A stretch of DNA of 64,000 nucleotides. It comes from Pleomorphomonas sp. JP5 (lineage in GTDB: Bacteria; Pseudomonadota; Alphaproteobacteria; Rhizobiales; Pleomorphomonadaceae). The notes beneath the pieces were generated by a model. The model made no database searches. It saw nothing but the letters and a program-made list of their open reading frames with translations, and had not been told where the DNA came from. How positions within the stretch are numbered: the first letter of the stretch is position 1; each line of letters opens with the position of its first letter. Location: the NCBI RefSeq assembly GCF_023721815.1, contig NZ_JAMDLI010000007.1, forward strand, positions 186,001 to 250,000, written 5' to 3'. This document shows, one piece after another, positions 56,922 to 64,000 of the stretch. Position numbers and translations under genes: made by a program.

Positions 56922-57896
56922 ATGCGCGGAAAGAAAATCCTGGCTGGCGTCGTCCTCGTCGCCGGCGCCGTCTACCTCCTCAACGCCTCCTGGCTGGCCG
57001 CGCCGTCACGCTCCGACACGCCGCGCATCATCGCCCATCGTGGCGTCCACCAGACCTATTCGCGCGTCGGCCTCGACGCGGAAACCTGCACGGCGGCCCG
57101 CATCGACCCGCCCAGCCACGCGTTCATGGAGAACACCATCCCCTCCATGCGTGCTGCCTTCGCGGCCGGCGCCGACGTGGTGGAGCTCGACGTCCACCTG
57201 ACGCCGGACAAGGTATTCGCCGTACTGCACGACTGGACGATCGACTGCCGCACCGAAGGCCACGGCGTCACGGAGGAAACGCCCTGGACGACGCTCAAGA
57301 CGCTGGACGTCGGCTATGGCTATACCGCCGACGGCGGCAAGACCTTCCCCTTGCGCGGCAAGGGCGTCGGCCTGATGCCCCGCCTCGAGGACGTCTACAG
57401 CGCCTTCCCGGACGGGTCCTTCCTCGTCAACTTCAAGAGCCGGCGCGTCGAGGAAGGCGAAACGCTGGCCGCCCTGCTCAAGGCCGACCCGACGGCCCGC
57501 GCCGCCACCTTCGGCGTCTATGGCGGCACCGAGCCGACGCAGGCCGCGCTCAAGGCCATGCCCGGCCTCAAGGGCTTCGACCGGACGATGCTCAAGTCCT
57601 GTCTCCTGCCCTACGAGGCCTATGGCTGGACCGGCATCGTGCCGAAAGGCTGCCGCGACACCATGGTCGCCCTGCCGATCGACTACGCCCCGTACGTCTG
57701 GGGCTGGCCACACCGCTTCCTGAAGCGCATGCGCGACGCCGGCACCACGGTGATCCTGCTCGGCCCCTATGATGGCGGCGGTTTCTCGACCGGCATCGAC
57801 ACGCCGGAACTGGCCGCCGCCGTCCCCTGGGGCTTCGACGGCTACGTCTGGACCAACAAGGTCGAGACCGTCGGGCCGCTCCTGAAGGGCAACTGA
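56922..57896 (+). CDS. Glycerophosphodiester phosphodiesterase-family protein
   Basis: A 324-residue GDPD-fold enzyme with an N-terminal membrane anchor or signal (ILAGVVLVAGAVYLLNASWL). The catalytic landmarks are RIIAHRGVHQ near residue 36, MENTIPSMRAAFAAGADVVE near 69, and LDVHLTPDKVFAVLHD with the second His near 101. It hydrolyses glycerophosphodiesters or related lipids, probably in the periplasm. GGGAGAG is upstream of the ATG. The loop between HRG and ENT is longer than in most GDPDs. Confidence 0.8.
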   Translation: MRGKKILAGVVLVAGAVYLLNASWLAAPSRSDTPRIIAHRGVHQTYSRVGLDAETCTAARIDPPSHAFMENTIPSMRAAFAAGADVVELDVHLTPDKVFAVLHDWTIDCRTEGHGVTEETPWTTLKTLDVGYGYTADGGKTFPLRGKGVGLMPRLEDVYSAFPDGSFLVNFKSRRVEEGETLAALLKADPTARAATFGVYGGTEPTQAALKAMPGLKGFDRTMLKSCLLPYEAYGWTGIVPKGCRDTMVALPIDYAPYVWGWPHRFLKRMRDAGTTVILLGPYDGGGFSTGIDTPELAAAVPWGFDGYVWTNKVETVGPLLKGN

Positions 57897-57947
57897 GCTT
57901 TTAGGCGCCAAGGTGAAACCCGCCGGGGTCCTTCGGATCTCGGCGAA

Positions 57948-58355
57948 CTACCCCGGAAGACCATCCAGCTTCGGGATGGTTTCCAGCCCCTCGTCCCATT
58001 CCGCCCGGCTTGAGCAGCAGATATGGGCATTGGGGCGGATGTCGATGGTGCTATCGAGACTCCCGGCAGGCACCACCAGCAAGCTCCCCTCCGCCGAAAC
58101 GGTGGGAACGGCCGAACCGCAGGTCACGCAAAAGCTCTTCTCGTGGCGGCTCTCCGGAACCCGGTAGCTCCGGATGCTCTCGCGGCCGGAAACCCAGTTC
58201 AGCTTCGCCGTCGCCGAGAACAGGTTGGCCGCATGCGCGGACCCCGTGTCCTTCCGGCAGCGTTGGCAGTGGCAAAGAAAGAAGGCCTCGAACTCACCCG
58301 AGACCTGAAACTGGACGGCGCCACACTGACAGGAGCCGGAAGTGATTGCGGGCAT
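57948..58355 (-). CDS. GFA/Mss4-like zinc-binding protein
   Basis: A 135-residue protein of the glutathione-dependent formaldehyde-activating (GFA) fold. Zinc ligands are visible as SGSCQCGAVQF, FFLCHCQRCRKDTGSAHAAN and KSFCVTCGSAVP. Most members are not proven to act on formaldehyde. ATG 58355 matches the family start; the longer frame to 58445 is unlikely. It has no obvious functional neighbour. Confidence 0.85.
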   Translation of the reverse strand: MPAITSGSCQCGAVQFQVSGEFEAFFLCHCQRCRKDTGSAHAANLFSATAKLNWVSGRESIRSYRVPESRHEKSFCVTCGSAVPTVSAEGSLLVVPAGSLDSTIDIRPNAHICCSSRAEWDEGLETIPKLDGLPG

Positions 58356-58508
58356 CGCGATAAACTCCTGTTCGTCCGACGCGGAATCGCATCGGTCGCC
58401 GCAGTCTGCCAGCTTGTCGGCCGGAAAACGAGAGACCCGCCCCACCCCGCTGACCGGCGGCGCCGAGTTCGGCGCCGCGCGGCAAGAACGGTCCGGACGG
58501 AGAGCCTT

Positions 58509-59960
58509 TCACAGGGCGGTGTCGAGCATCGGCATATTGGCGCGCTTGCGGATATCCGTCTGGGCCTGAGCGGCTCTCTCGATGACCGCCGCCACGTCGA
58601 AGCCCGTCAGCTTGCCCGCACGCTTGCGGATGATGCCGTCGATGATGACGGTATCCACATTCGCCGGTTCGCCGTGCTGGACGAGCTGATAGGCCGGGTT
58701 GGTGTTGGCCGCCGGTAGCATGTTCGGCGCGTCGGTGCGGACGAGGATGACGTCGGCACGCTTGCCAGGCTTGAGAGATCCCACCTGATCGTCGAGGCCG
58801 AGCACATGCGCCCCGCTCAGGGTTCCGGCGCGGATCGCGTCCCGATAGCCGAAGATCCATTTGAGACCGGCGCCCACGATCCCCATCATGTTGCCGGTCA
58901 GCTTGTTCGCTTCGGCCTGCTGGATGCGGCCGGAGTTGACCAGCGTGCGCAGGCTGGCGAACGGATCGGCGGGCGCCTGGGAGGTCACGTCGACGCTGAA
59001 GCTGATGTTGTCGAGCGCGACACCGCCCGAGAGCAGGGCATGAACCGGCGGCAGGCCATTGCCGATCATCGGATCGGTGCTGGGGCACAGGGCGACGCCG
59101 ATCTTCTTCTGGGCAATCAGCGCAACGGCCTCGGGCGCGATGCCGGCTCCGTGGGTGAAGATGAACTCCGGGCCGATGAGATCGGGGAAGGCCAGGAAGC
59201 TGCCGTGGTCGGTGATCGGCCGCAAGCCCAGCTCGCGCGCCACCTTCACCTGCGCGGCGAAATGCTCGCCGGCCCCTTCCAGCTCCATACCCAGACCGAG
59301 CCGTCCATGGCCGTTGGCGGCGATCCAGTCCTGCGTACGCCGGAGATCGGCGGCCGGGGTCGGAGCGCCTCCGATAACGCCCGCGTAGCTGAACTTGGCA
59401 CGAATGCCCGTCTCGGCCAGCGCCTCCAGCTCAGCCTGCGCATCGTCGTAGTCCCGCAGCCCATGCGCCCAGTTGTGGCAGGTGGTGATGCCGGCGTTGA
59501 TGCCTTCGAGCGCGGCATACTGGACCGCCGTGCGATGGTCGTCGACGCTGTAAAACGGCAACAGCTCGTGGCGATGGAAATAGTCGGTCGCGTCGTCCGC
59601 GATACCCCGCCAGAGGCTGTTCCACATGTGCCAGTGGGTATCGACGAAGCCCGGCATCACGATCATGTTCGAGGCATCGATGACCTCGGCGTTCGGGGCG
59701 TCGAGCCGCTCGGCAACATCCAAGATGACGCCGTTCCTGATGTGAACGTCGCCCTTGACCAGGTCCTTCATGCCCGGCTCGACCGGAAGCACATAGCCGC
59801 CACGGATGAGGATTTCGCCGCCCGGCTCTGCCGCCGAGCCGTTGTCGGCGGCAAAGGCCGATCCCGACAGGCTGCTGGCGATGAAGGGGGTGAACAGGGT
59901 GGCGCCCATCGCGGTCAGGGCGCGGCGGCGCGTCAGGTTCGGGGCGTGCAGCTTACACAT
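58509..59960 (-). CDS. Exported amidohydrolase (TrzA/AtzA-like)
   Basis: A 483-residue metal-dependent hydrolase. The N-terminus has a twin-arginine-type signal (TRRRALTAMGATLFTPFIAS). The first metal site is MPGFVDTHWHMWNSLWRG near residue 105, and the catalytic core continues with ITTCHNWAHGL, ITDHGSFLAF and ALCPSTDPMIGNG. The C-terminal half ends in VGSLKPGKRADVILV, normal for the TrzA/chlorohydrolase group that deaminates or dechlorinates heterocycles. Substrate is unknown. The LysR gene 67 bp upstream on the same strand probably controls it. Confidence 0.8.
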   Translation of the reverse strand: MCKLHAPNLTRRRALTAMGATLFTPFIASSLSGSAFAADNGSAAEPGGEILIRGGYVLPVEPGMKDLVKGDVHIRNGVILDVAERLDAPNAEVIDASNMIVMPGFVDTHWHMWNSLWRGIADDATDYFHRHELLPFYSVDDHRTAVQYAALEGINAGITTCHNWAHGLRDYDDAQAELEALAETGIRAKFSYAGVIGGAPTPAADLRRTQDWIAANGHGRLGLGMELEGAGEHFAAQVKVARELGLRPITDHGSFLAFPDLIGPEFIFTHGAGIAPEAVALIAQKKIGVALCPSTDPMIGNGLPPVHALLSGGVALDNISFSVDVTSQAPADPFASLRTLVNSGRIQQAEANKLTGNMMGIVGAGLKWIFGYRDAIRAGTLSGAHVLGLDDQVGSLKPGKRADVILVRTDAPNMLPAANTNPAYQLVQHGEPANVDTVIIDGIIRKRAGKLTGFDVAAVIERAAQAQTDIRKRANMPMLDTAL

Positions 59961-60027
59961 GTCTCTTGGGGTTCCCGGCAGTTGCTCTCACATGTCGGCG
60001 AGAGCTAGCAGCCCGAGAGACAGCCGC

Positions 60028-60978
60028 TCAAATCGTTTCCAGCGCGAGCCGGTATAAGCGGGATTTATACTGCCGGTGCGACGCGCTCAGCCCCTGCTTG
60101 ATGCTGTCGCGCAGCCAGGAAAGGCCGGGGTCGTTGTTCGCCCGCGAATGCCATTGCATCATCAGTTGCACCCTGGGGATTTCGAAGGGCGGATCGAACA
60201 GCTTAAGATCGGCGATGGATTGATAGAGCTCGGCGGTCATGCCGGGAAAGGTCGCCAGGCGTTTCGTTCCGGTCAGGAAGAACGGAACGAGGGAAAAGTT
60301 GTCCAGCCTGACCGTTATCCGGCGCTGGATGCCGTGGGCGGCAAACAGGTGGTCCGGCAGATAGGGCTTCTGGGCCGGCCCGACGAAGACTTCCACGTGG
60401 TCGGCCTGGGCGTATTGTTCCAGCGTCAGCGTATCCGCTTCGAAGCTCTTGCCGCAGGCGACGACGCAGTGGTCCTCCTCGGCGAGCAGCTCTTTCGGAT
60501 GGTTCGGCGCGCAGTGGGCGTCGGGGGCGACGATCAGATCGACCTGTCCGGCGTCCAGCCGTTCCGAAATCTCGCCGCGCAGCGTGGTGATTTCCAGTCG
60601 GAGACGCGGGGCCAGTTGCGAAACATGCTGGAGCGGTTTGGCCAGAAGCCCCGCGACCACCGTATCGGCCGCCAGAAGAGTGAAGGCCCGGTCGGCCAAG
60701 GCAGGATCGAAGGCCGGCTGGGTGATGATGGTGCGATCGATGGTCCGGAGCATGTCCGAGACCGGCGCAGCCAGCGTCTGGGCGAGCGGCGACAGAACCG
60801 AACTGCCATTCCTGCTGATCAGCAGGGGATCGTCGAAATACTGCCTGAGCCGCGCAAGCGCCGAACTCATCGCCGGTTGGGTGATGTTGACGGCGCTGGC
60901 AGCGCGCGAGACGCTTTGCGTCCTCAGCATCGCGTCGAGCGCCACCAGAAGATTGAGGTCCAGCCCCCGATATCTCAT
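60028..60978 (-). CDS. LysR-family regulator (NodD-like class)
   Basis: A 316-residue LysR protein. The N-terminus YRGLDLNLLVALDAMLRTQS and the HTH SVSRAASAVNITQPAMSSAL put it in the NodD/PcpR-like subgroup. The effector domain is complete (DRAFTLLAADTVVAGLLAKP onward). It is transcribed toward the amidohydrolase gene. No divergent partner is present; the next gene upstream is Rrf2 on the same strand, 196 bp away. Confidence 0.85.
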   Translation of the reverse strand: MRYRGLDLNLLVALDAMLRTQSVSRAASAVNITQPAMSSALARLRQYFDDPLLISRNGSSVLSPLAQTLAAPVSDMLRTIDRTIITQPAFDPALADRAFTLLAADTVVAGLLAKPLQHVSQLAPRLRLEITTLRGEISERLDAGQVDLIVAPDAHCAPNHPKELLAEEDHCVVACGKSFEADTLTLEQYAQADHVEVFVGPAQKPYLPDHLFAAHGIQRRITVRLDNFSLVPFFLTGTKRLATFPGMTAELYQSIADLKLFDPPFEIPRVQLMMQWHSRANNDPGLSWLRDSIKQGLSASHRQYKSRLYRLALETI

Positions 60979-61174
60979 TGTTCTAACGCCTCACATCGCT
61001 CCGGAGGCACAGCAACGGGGGCTGCGGCGCATGGCGGGCTGGAAGAGCTCGTGTCGACGAAACTAGTCCAACTGGGCGGCTGCCTCAACCAGCCGGCAGC
61101 GGACGCGATGGTTCGTCAACTCGGCTGCCGATGACAAAACGGCGGAAACGATCGGGGCCTCACAGGCGCCCGCG

Positions 61175-61636
61175 TCAGGCGTCGGCGCAGCTCATCCCCG
61201 GGATGATCCCCAGCGCGGCGGCGCGGGCGGCGAAATCGTCGCGCAGGTCGGACACGCGGATCTCGGCGAAGCGCCGGAGCAGCAGCGCCTTCGCCTCGTC
61301 CAGGCTCTGGCGCAGCGCCATGTTGACAGCCTGCTCGACGAGGCATTGCGGCTGGTCGTCGGCAAGGCCCAGCGCGAAGATTTCCGGCGCCCCCACCGCG
61401 TCGTAGACGTCGCGCAAGGTCATCTCTGAGAGCGGCTTGCCCAGCATCCAGCCGCCGCCATGCCCGCGTTCGGAGACGACATAGCCGCCCTCGCGCAGCC
61501 CGGCCAGCGTGCGCCGCACCAGCGCCGGGTTGGTGCCGAGCATGCCGGCGATCTCATCCGAGGTCATCGGACGCTTCTGCTCCTCCATGTGGAGCAGCAC
61601 GTGCAGCATGCGCGACAGACGGCCGTCGTGTCTCAT
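61175..61636 (-). CDS. Rrf2-family regulator
   Basis: A 153-residue Rrf2 protein. The winged helix includes MTSDEIAGMLGTNPALVRRT (residues about 24-43) and the wing GGYVVSERGHGGGWMLGKPL. Only two Cys are present (PQCLVEQ and a C-terminal one), so the three-Cys iron-sulfur site of NsrR/IscR is absent; it may sense thiol stress or another signal. It is divergent from an MFS exporter gene across 120 bp, its probable target. Confidence 0.85.
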   Translation of the reverse strand: MRHDGRLSRMLHVLLHMEEQKRPMTSDEIAGMLGTNPALVRRTLAGLREGGYVVSERGHGGGWMLGKPLSEMTLRDVYDAVGAPEIFALGLADDQPQCLVEQAVNMALRQSLDEAKALLLRRFAEIRVSDLRDDFAARAAALGIIPGMSCADA

Positions 61637-61669
61637 CCTCGTCTCCTGTCAGATCGGCGCCACGCTATC

Positions 61670-61716
61670 ACGAAACGTCGGAAGTTACATGAGACATTGA
61701 CTCGTCCCCGTTTCGT
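61670..61716. promoter_or_regulatory. Inverted repeat between Rrf2 and MFS genes
   Basis: ACGAAACG (61670-61677) and CGTTTCGT (61709-61716) are perfect inverted arms with 31 bp between them, inside which lie a GTTAC word and a TTGACT-like -35. This is a candidate Rrf2 operator controlling both divergent genes. Confidence 0.4.
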
Positions 61717-61756
61717 AACTTATCAAGTTTCAAATAACCGCTGCATGGAGGCCCAC

Positions 61757-63199
61757 ATGTCCATTGCCCCGTCGTCCAGGCTCCGCCACCCGCGTCTGGC
61801 GCTCGCCCTCGTGCTGTTTGCCGCCGCCACCACCATCATGGACATCTCGCTCCTGATCATCTCGCTGCCGGCCATCGGCCGAGATCTTCTGCCGGATGCC
61901 GCAACGCTGGCGCTGGTGCCGCTCGCCTTCTCGCTGGCCTTCGCCCTGGGGCTCTTGCCCTTCGGCCGGCTCGGCGACCTCGTGGGGCGCCGGAAAGTTT
62001 TGATCTCCGGCTCTGCGGCCTGGGTCGTCGCCAGCCTGACGATGGCGCTGGCGCCGTCGATAGCCGTCCTGCTGGCAAGCCGCCTCATGGCCGGGCTCGC
62101 CGCCGCCGCCCTGTTGCCGCAGGCCATGGCGCTGGCCGCCCGGCTCGGACCGTCCGAGGGGCGAGTGAGCGGCATCGGCCTGTTCATTGCCACCACCGCC
62201 TGCGGCTCCATCCTCAGTCCGCTTCTCGGCGGTGCGGTGCTGGCGCTCGATCCCGGCGGGTTCGGTTGGCGGCTGATCTTCCTCTACGAGGGCGTGGCCG
62301 GACTCCTGATTGTCGCAGGCGGCTTCCTCGCCCTGCCCAACACCGAAAGAAGCCGCGCCGGCTTCGACGGCCTGGGCACTTTCCTGTTCTCGCTCGCCAT
62401 CTTGCTGGTGGTGGTGCCGCTCGCCGTCGGCCGCCTCGCCGGCTGGCCGGTCTGGATCGCCCTGCCGATCGCCGCCGCCCTACCGGTCGCCGTCACGCTC
62501 CGCCGCCATCTCGGCCGCGCCGCCACCCTTGGCAAGCCACAGATCCTGCCGGCCTCGCTGATCAGTCAGCCGCTGGTTGTCGGGGCGGTGGCGCTCACGG
62601 CCGTCGTCTTCACCACCAGCCCCGGCATCTTCGCGGCCATGTCCACCGCCCTGCAGGCCGGCGTCGGTCTTGCTCCCGACCGGACCGGCCTCGTCCTCGC
62701 CGCATTCCCGGCCGGGGTGCTCACCGCCTCGCTCGTCATCGGCCGCCTCAAGGGCCAGCCGATCGACCGCCAGCTTGCTCTGGGCGCCCTGCTGTTCGCC
62801 TCGGGCATGCTGGCGATCCGCGCCCTGTTCGCCGCCGCCGAGCCGACGCCGCTCCCCTTCGCGGCGGCGCATTACCTCAGTGGCCTCGGCATGGGCACTC
62901 TGGTCAACGCGCTGTTCCGGGCAGTGATGGCGGCCTCTCCGCCGGCCGACCACGGCGCCGCGGCCGGCGCGCAGCAGGCCTTCCAGCAGGTGGGCGCCGC
63001 CCTCGGCTTCGCTATGGTCGACCTTGTCTTCCAGAACGCCCGCCTCGTCGCCCTGGCCGACGGCGCCACGGCAGGCGAGGCCTTCACCTCTGCCGGACGA
63101 GCGGCCTGCCTCTACCCGATCGCCATCTTCGCCGTGATGATCGCCGGCCTCGTCCTACACCGCCTCATCCGAAAACCGGTGATCGCCACCGGCGAATGA
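61757..63199 (+). CDS. MFS drug exporter (DHA2/EmrB-QacA type)
   Basis: A 480-residue major-facilitator exporter with about fourteen helices. The first helix and motif D1 are LVLFAAATTIMDISLLIISL, motif A is LPFGRLGDLVGRRKVLISGS near residue 75, and motif C is near residue 155 (IATTACGSILSPLLGGAVL). The Asp in TM1 is typical of DHA2 pumps. ATG 61757 has GGAGG ten bases upstream, better than ATG 61745. It is divergent from, and probably regulated by, the Rrf2 gene. Confidence 0.85.
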   Translation: MSIAPSSRLRHPRLALALVLFAAATTIMDISLLIISLPAIGRDLLPDAATLALVPLAFSLAFALGLLPFGRLGDLVGRRKVLISGSAAWVVASLTMALAPSIAVLLASRLMAGLAAAALLPQAMALAARLGPSEGRVSGIGLFIATTACGSILSPLLGGAVLALDPGGFGWRLIFLYEGVAGLLIVAGGFLALPNTERSRAGFDGLGTFLFSLAILLVVVPLAVGRLAGWPVWIALPIAAALPVAVTLRRHLGRAATLGKPQILPASLISQPLVVGAVALTAVVFTTSPGIFAAMSTALQAGVGLAPDRTGLVLAAFPAGVLTASLVIGRLKGQPIDRQLALGALLFASGMLAIRALFAAAEPTPLPFAAAHYLSGLGMGTLVNALFRAVMAASPPADHGAAAGAQQAFQQVGAALGFAMVDLVFQNARLVALADGATAGEAFTSAGRAACLYPIAIFAVMIAGLVLHRLIRKPVIATGE

Positions 63200-63211
63200 C
63201 AGTCGTCGTCA

Positions 63212-63240
63212 TTGACGCCATCGGCGGGCTCGCCTATGTA
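63212..63240 (+). promoter_or_regulatory. Probable carA promoter
   Basis: TTGACG (63212-63217) and TATGTA (63235-63240) are 17 bp apart, about 90 bp before the carA ATG. No clear attenuator stem with a T-run is visible in the leader. Confidence 0.6.
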
Positions 63241-63332
63241 GCCTCAGATCTGCCGGGCGGTCCGCCGCGCCGGCCTTTTGGTGCGCCATCGCGCCATTCG
63301 TGATGCCTTTTCAGCCCAAAGGAGCGTCCGCC

Positions 63333-64000
63333 ATGACCACCGCCGCCTGGCAGGAACCCACGCCCACCGCCGTTCTGGTGCTCGCCGACGGCACCGTCAT
63401 CGAGGGCTTCGGCATCGGCGCACGAGGCGAAGCGGTGGCCGAGGTCTGCTTCAACACGGCGATGACCGGCTACGAGGAGATCCTCACCGACCCCTCCTAC
63501 GCCGGGCAGATCGTCACCTTCACTTTCCCGCACATCGGCAATGTCGGCGTCAACGACGAGGACATCGAGACCGTCAACATGGCCGCCGAAAGCGGCGTGC
63601 GCGGCGTCGTGCTGCGCGACGAGGTGACCGACCCCTCCAACTACCGCTCTCTCAAGGGCTTCGACGCTTGGCTGACGGCCCGCGGCATCATCGGCATCAC
63701 CGGCGTCGACACCCGCGCCCTCACCGCCCTGATCCGCGACAAGGGCATGCCCAACGCCGTGATCGCCCACGCGCCCGACGGCAAGTTCGACCTCGACGCG
63801 CTGAAGGCCAAGGCCAAGGCCTGGACCGGCCTCGAAGGCCTCGACCTTGCCATCGAGGTGACCAACCCGCAGAGCTACGACTGGACCGAGGCGAGCTGGG
63901 CCTGGAACAAGGGCTACGGCAAGCAGACCGACAAGAAGTACAAGGTCGTCGCCCTCGACTTCGGCATCAAGCGCAACATCCTGCGCCTCCTCGTCGACGA
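63333..64000 (+). CDS. carA: Carbamoyl-phosphate synthase small subunit (partial)
   Basis: The first 222 or so residues of the glutamine-amidotransferase subunit of carbamoyl-phosphate synthase, which feeds ammonia to CarB for arginine and pyrimidine synthesis. The N-terminal domain is clear: AVLVLADGTVIEGFGIGARG, VCFNTAMTGYEEILTDPSYA, IVTFTFPHIGNVGVNDED and GIIGITGVDTRALTALIRDK. The amidotransferase domain begins at YKVVALDFGIKRNILRLL; the catalytic Cys lies beyond the window. AAAGGAGCG precedes ATG 63333. The gene is cut by the right edge. Confidence 0.95.
   Translation, partial: MTTAAWQEPTPTAVLVLADGTVIEGFGIGARGEAVAEVCFNTAMTGYEEILTDPSYAGQIVTFTFPHIGNVGVNDEDIETVNMAAESGVRGVVLRDEVTDPSNYRSLKGFDAWLTARGIIGITGVDTRALTALIRDKGMPNAVIAHAPDGKFDLDALKAKAKAWTGLEGLDLAIEVTNPQSYDWTEASWAWNKGYGKQTDKKYKVVALDFGIKRNILRLLVD

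Overview
The window is GC-rich, densely coded chromosomal DNA from an alphaproteobacterium, most likely of the Hyphomicrobiales (Rhizobiales). The clues are the rpoD-dnaG pair with carA nearby, a DUF2336 protein, clustered GANTC (CcrM) sites, a CtrA-like recognition helix in a phage gene, and palindromic repeats starting with TTAGAGC. Genus cannot be fixed by reading alone. No tRNA, rRNA or CRISPR array was seen.

Layout. (1) 1-3.2 kb: ordinary genes (prephenate dehydrogenase-like protein, alpha/beta hydrolase, P-loop kinase-like protein) and one copy of a terminal-inverted-repeat element. (2) 3.26-5.43 kb: an ArsR regulator, an Asp-nucleophile alpha/beta hydrolase and a cupin protein bracketed by a perfect 27-bp inverted repeat, followed by an AbrB antitoxin and a broken mazF. 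(3) 6.1-12.4 kb: an AT-rich Fic/Doc-domain gene and the early/replication module of a degenerate prophage, with a lambda-like divergent switch (three operators, two apparently leaderless promoters) and a receiver-less CtrA-like DNA-binding protein. (4) 12.8-25.5 kb: DUF2336, a GlpR-UgpCBAE-type ABC importer operon, cytochrome b561, LysR/SDR pair, SIMPL, thioesterase, DUF2066, CGNR and HlyU-type proteins. (5) 25.5-30.4 kb: a TetR pseudogene beside an RND efflux adaptor-pump pair. (6) 30.4-38.6 kb: an L-fucose/L-fuculose locus (FucR-like regulator, FucK, FucA and a four-gene ABC importer) without an isomerase. (7) 38.8-44.7 kb: LysR/epimerase pair, AraC-GyrI protein, MotB-like protein, and a TetR/MFS pair arranged like E. 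coli ybjK/ybjJ. (8) 44.8-50.1 kb: rpoD and dnaG, separated by about 1.3 kb holding a GANTC cluster, an orphan ParD and stacked repeat elements. (9) 50.2-63.2 kb: accessory genes for oxidative stress, efflux, transport and small-molecule sensing, lying between dnaG and carA. carA runs off the right edge.

How it fits together. Most of the window is small transport or catabolic cassettes, each with its own regulator and often a readable operator. The most unusual parts are the repeat-flanked island, the repeats that end exactly at stop codons of P-loop and dnaG genes, the GANTC cluster in the rpoD promoter region, and the prophage CtrA mimic. All functional calls rest on sequence recognition by eye; no database search was run.
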